This document shows positions 5,515 to 8,569 of a stretch of 8,569 nucleotides of DNA, piece after piece. Numbering within the stretch: position 1 is the first letter of the stretch; each line of letters opens with the position of its first letter. The position numbers were made by a program, and so were the translations under genes. The stretch spans positions 1 to 8,569 of the forward strand of contig JAKRWB010000044.1 of NCBI GenBank assembly GCA_022353185.1. The letters are read 5' to 3'. Source of the stretch: ANME-2 cluster archaeon. Its GTDB lineage: Archaea; Halobacteriota; Methanosarcinia; Methanosarcinales; Methanocomedenaceae. The notes beneath the pieces are model-generated. The model worked only from the letters and a program-made list of their open reading frames with translations, searched no databases and had not been told where the DNA came from.

Positions 5515-8132
5515 AGTTCATAAATTCCTTTGCGTTTATTGAATGCTTCTTCGCCACCTTCCATAATGTCCACTATATCATTTCTGATGCCGATTTCATC
5601 AATACTGCCTTGATTCGTTTGTATTTTTTCCGACACATAACGGCAACTAATTATCTGTTCGCAATCTCCTAAAACCGGAATATTCGGATTGTGAGTGGCA
5701 AAGATAAACTGGGTATCGTTTTTCAGGTTTTTCAACGCTTTTATTACATCGTCATAAATAGTCTGGTTGTCCAAATCATCTTCAGGTTGGTCAATAATAA
5801 TAAGGTGACTATCCTTTAGCGTTAAGAGGAATATTATCAATGCCGAAGCTCTCTGGCCTAATGAGTGTTCGTTAAGCGGTCTGTCCCTGTAAATGATTTC
5901 AAATTGGTCGGGCACTCTGAAGGTTAAAAACGCCGCAAGGTTTGAATTAAAATATTCCTGAAAAGATAATAGTTGACTGCCACCGGAAAGCCCATCTTTC
6001 AGCTTACATTCCTTTTTTTCAAGATCGTTGTTCACTTCAATTAAATCATTGTATTCATCTACGATTGTTTTTATATTGTTGTCTCTTAGCCCACTACCTT
6101 TTAGGTTGTTTTTCAAGTATGATTTGAAAACACTCTTGTTCCCTTTAAAAACCACATTGATTTTTATAGATTCCTGCTCTTTGTTTATCCTGTCTATTTC
6201 ATATTTAATTATTTCGAACTCCCTGTGCCAGAGTTGTTGGAGTTCGGTTAACGCTATTTTCAATCGGGTTTTATAGGTTGCTTTTTTCTCAGCCAATTTT
6301 TCAATTTCTTTCAGTTTTGCATTGGTGAGGTCAAGGTCTTTAGTGAATTTTACATAGTCGTCCGGCTGAATATTCGGCAGTTTTATTTTGCGTTTTATTT
6401 CAGCAAATTTTTCCTTCAGTTCCTCATATCTCTTCCGGAATTCGTCTTCTATGCGCTGGAAGGTGTTATGTTCCGCAATCAGCCCTTTGCTAATGTCTTC
6501 TATTTGACCAAACAGGTTTTGGAAGGATTCGAAGGATTCGTAGAGCTTTTTGAATAATTGTCGATTCTCTTTGGATTCGTATTTGGTAAACGTTTCAAAA
6601 CTTTCTTTGTATTCTTCTATAAGTTCATCAACGCTTGCCAAAACATTTCCCTCAAACTCTCTCATCCGTTTAATATGGTTATCATCCTTATTGAAACCGA
6701 TTTGCTCTTCTAGTTTTTTATCAATTCCATAATTTTTGAATTTCTGCAAGTTGTTCTCTAATTCAGCTTTCTTTGCATCTATATCCGGCTTCATGTCTAA
6801 GTTTTTATCAATCGTCTTTATTTCAGAGAGTATGGAATAAATCTCCTGACTTTTGTTATCAATCAATCTTTTTTGTTCTGTAATTCGTTCGCCTATCAGG
6901 TTGTTCATGAAGTATTCAGTTGACAGGGAACTACCGATTTTGGAAAGGTCTTTCTGTCCGAAATAAACTGGCTTAGCTACGATTGCACTGGCTTTTAAAC
7001 CGTACTGCATTTCTTCCCCTTTATATATTGTAGTGCTTTCTCCCAATATTTTTTCTGCACGGTATTCATTCCCCTGGTCGTCTACAAGTTCCATCACCAC
7101 CTTGCCGCCACTTCCAATAGTGCTGTTAACCAGTTTTGTTTTGTATTCCCAATCAAGATTATTCTCTTCTGTAATATTTACATCTAAAAAATATCTAATT
7201 GATTCGAGAATGGAAGATTTACCGCTGCCCCTAATTCCAATAAGGTTATTCATGGAATGATTCAGGTGAATAGTTGTTCCATCTAATTTACCTCCATTAA
7301 ATGTAACAGACTTGATGTAACCGTTTTTAGTTTCAGGTGGGTCAGATGCAATCCTGTAATCTTTGTCGAGAAATGCAAATTTCAATGCGTAAAAGTTGAA
7401 AGCGCCGAGTTTAAAATATGTCTTATGTGTTCCAGTACCTATCCCTTCAATTCCTTTATGCGCGTCATCGCTACCCTCAACAAATGCGGGTATGTTTTTC
7501 CCCAGTATTTCATCCAGTTTATTCCTGTTGTCATAGCTTCTTGACTTCTGAAGGCCAAGCACCTTTCGCTGAAACGCATCGCTTCCAATAAATTCCGTAA
7601 GGTTACGGCCTTGCAATTCTTTGAAGATTCCGTTGCTATCATCCACGTGTGCCATAATAATTAAATAATCCTTTTTGTAGAAATCAAGGTGTTCAACTGT
7701 TTCTCTCAGCCCGAATTTTGAGTTAGGATATGGCGGTGAATCATAATTGGGAATCCCTGCAAAAGCCGTTGTAATGAAATCTGCTATGTAATTTCGGTTT
7801 TCAGTGTTGTCTGTCCAGTCATAATTGAACACAATTAGCAAGTGAATCCCCTTAGCACCATCTTTGCAGGAAAACTCTATGCCGGGCAGCAGGAAAATTT
7901 CTTCCTTGTTAGCGGCCTTCTGCAACGCTTTGAATTCAGTCCGGTCAAATTTGTTGTGGTTGGTGATTATCCCAACCCGAATATTTTGCGCTTTTAATTG
8001 GGTAGTGTATCTGACCACAAATTCATTGGGATTGTCAGTGTATTTGAATTCGCTGTCTGCTTTTGTATGGAGGTGAAAATCTGCTTTTAGCCAAAGAGAA
8101 CCATTGTTAAAAATGCGATTTGTATGTTCCAT
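5502..8132 (-). CDS. PHP-domain phosphoesterase fused to SMC/ABC-type ATPase (TrlF/Ppl-like)
   Basis: An 876-aa protein with two modules. Residues 15 to about 230 form a PHP domain with its metal-binding motifs: 'DFHLH' (18-22), 'TNHN' (57-60), 'PGIEFS' (83-88), 'AHVDD' (161-165) and 'SDDAH' (221-225). The rest is a split ABC/SMC-type ATPase: Walker A 'GIRGSGKSS' (299-307), probable Q-loop 'FGQKD' (391-395), a long charged coiled-coil-like region (about 415-710), signature-like 'SLGQRAS' (757-763), Walker B 'LIIIDQPEDD' (777-786) and H-loop 'FATHNP' (811-816). PHP domains hydrolyse phosphoesters, and here a nuclease gated by the ATPase is likely. I recall the same layout in proteins named TrlF and in the anti-phage protein Ppl. 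I chose the ATG at 8130-8132, 2 nt after the mod stop. A GTG at 8138 would overlap mod by 4 nt and add two residues. Confidence 0.9.
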   Translation of the reverse strand: MEHTNRIFNNGSLWLKADFHLHTKADSEFKYTDNPNEFVVRYTTQLKAQNIRVGIITNHNKFDRTEFKALQKAANKEEIFLLPGIEFSCKDGAKGIHLLIVFNYDWTDNTENRNYIADFITTAFAGIPNYDSPPYPNSKFGLRETVEHLDFYKKDYLIIMAHVDDSNGIFKELQGRNLTEFIGSDAFQRKVLGLQKSRSYDNRNKLDEILGKNIPAFVEGSDDAHKGIEGIGTGTHKTYFKLGAFNFYALKFAFLDKDYRIASDPPETKNGYIKSVTFNGGKLDGTTIHLNHSMNNLIGIRGSGKSSILESIRYFLDVNITEENNLDWEYKTKLVNSTIGSGGKVVMELVDDQGNEYRAEKILGESTTIYKGEEMQYGLKASAIVAKPVYFGQKDLSKIGSSLSTEYFMNNLIGERITEQKRLIDNKSQEIYSILSEIKTIDKNLDMKPDIDAKKAELENNLQKFKNYGIDKKLEEQIGFNKDDNHIKRMREFEGNVLASVDELIEEYKESFETFTKYESKENRQLFKKLYESFESFQNLFGQIEDISKGLIAEHNTFQRIEDEFRKRYEELKEKFAEIKRKIKLPNIQPDDYVKFTKDLDLTNAKLKEIEKLAEKKATYKTRLKIALTELQQLWHREFEIIKYEIDRINKEQESIKINVVFKGNKSVFKSYLKNNLKGSGLRDNNIKTIVDEYNDLIEVNNDLEKKECKLKDGLSGGSQLLSFQEYFNSNLAAFLTFRVPDQFEIIYRDRPLNEHSLGQRASALIIFLLTLKDSHLIIIDQPEDDLDNQTIYDDVIKALKNLKNDTQFIFATHNPNIPVLGDCEQIISCRYVSEKIQTNQGSIDEIGIRNDIVDIMEGGEEAFNKRKGIYELWKH
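5526..5530 (-). promoter_or_regulatory. Ribosome binding site of the AlbA_2 gene
   Basis: AAGGA on the minus strand lies 11 nt before the ATG at 5514, within the last codons of the PHP-ATPase gene. It fixes the start that gives the 13-nt overlap between the two genes. Confidence 0.6.
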
Positions 8133-8134
8133 TT

Positions 8135-8569
8135 TCACACCGTCTTAAACTCTATACCCACATCCTTCATCTGTAATGCGGTATTAGTTTTTAACTGGTC
8201 ATTGTTCTTGAAAAGTCGGTCAAGGGTGATGAACTTTTTAGGTTTTTCTGAAATGACAGCTTTGATAATGCTCTCATCAATCTTTTTCAAGATCAGTGCT
8301 ATTTCGTTTTCATTTACGAGATAATAGCCATCCTTTTCCTCAATCCTTGCAGTCAGCGGAACACCGGATTTCAAGAGTAATTCATAGAGGATGTTTTCGA
8401 TTTTCGCATTTTCGTCTACAGGATCGGTATGCAGTGTGAGTTGTGTATAAAGTTCCTCTTCGGTTTTCACATCTGAGCGCCATATTTTGAAGTTGGATTG
8501 CTGGAGTTTAAAGACCTTGAAGCCTAAATCCTGCTTACCTGCATTGCCATCAACGTCCAGCTTGGTTTG
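8135..8569 (-). CDS. mod: Type III DNA methyltransferase, Mod subunit (C-terminal part, start outside window)
   Basis: The frame is open from the right edge to the TGA at 8135-8137, giving the last 144 residues. 'GFKVFKLQQSNFKIW' near its beginning, 'ILYELLLKSGVPLT' in the middle and the ending 'LQMKDVGIEFKTV' are typical of the tail of type III beta-class N6-adenine methyltransferases. The catalytic DPPY-type and SAM-binding motifs and the target recognition domain lie outside the window, so specificity and activity cannot be judged. A GTG at 8468-8470 could be read as a start, but the family-like sequence continues upstream of it, so it is internal. Mod recognises and methylates the site and is required by Res for cutting. 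It is followed 2 nt later by the PHP-ATPase gene, so all four genes are probably on one transcript. Confidence 0.9.
   Translation of the reverse strand, partial: QTKLDVDGNAGKQDLGFKVFKLQQSNFKIWRSDVKTEEELYTQLTLHTDPVDENAKIENILYELLLKSGVPLTARIEEKDGYYLVNENEIALILKKIDESIIKAVISEKPKKFITLDRLFKNNDQLKTNTALQMKDVGIEFKTV

Noticed and set aside
8135..8470. The 111-codon frame starting at GTG 8470 as a separate small gene
   Set aside because: The same frame stays open to the window edge and the upstream residues match the tail of type III methyltransferases, so the GTG is an internal valine codon.

Overview
The window is bacterial DNA from an accessory defence region. The genes are AT-rich, and the spacers between them are partly GC-rich and full of repeats. 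The host cannot be named from the sequence. AGGA-type ribosome binding sites, a type III restriction-modification operon and dispersed 'ACGCAGAT' decamers fit many environmental Gram-negative groups, such as Bacteroidota/Chlorobi relatives or Desulfobacterota. That placement is a guess. All substantial genes lie on the minus strand, so transcription runs from right to left.

Right part (1729-8569): one tightly packed operon in the order mod (C-terminal part only, cut by the window edge), a PHP-domain plus SMC/ABC-type ATPase protein (TrlF/Ppl-like, 876 aa), an AlbA_2 (Schlafen-type) plus HATPase_c_4 protein (385 aa), and res (875 aa). The junctions are a 2-nt gap, a 13-nt overlap and a directly abutting TAG/ATG. 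Mod and Res are the two halves of a type III restriction-modification enzyme. Between them sit two genes that are not needed for ordinary type III restriction. Both have all the main motifs of their families. The whole looks like a composite anti-phage locus in which a second nuclease/ATPase module is made together with the R-M enzyme. This is the main point of interest.

Left part (1-1728): a vapBC-type toxin-antitoxin pair (AbrB-fold antitoxin, then PIN-domain RNase, with an ATGA overlap) sits between two nearly identical 126-bp direct repeats exactly 1008 bp apart. Each repeat carries a strong hairpin and a block of 10-bp units of the AACGCAGAT type. Further units form a roughly palindromic element of about 120 bp beside the right repeat, and another pair lies at 1584-1603. 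A GC-rich spacer with no convincing gene separates this part from res. At the far left is the last 41 codons of a plus-strand gene of unknown function, converging on vapC.

Functionally, the toxin-antitoxin pair may stabilise the island, and the R-M operon with its two accessory proteins would act against incoming DNA. Both statements are inferences from gene content and layout.
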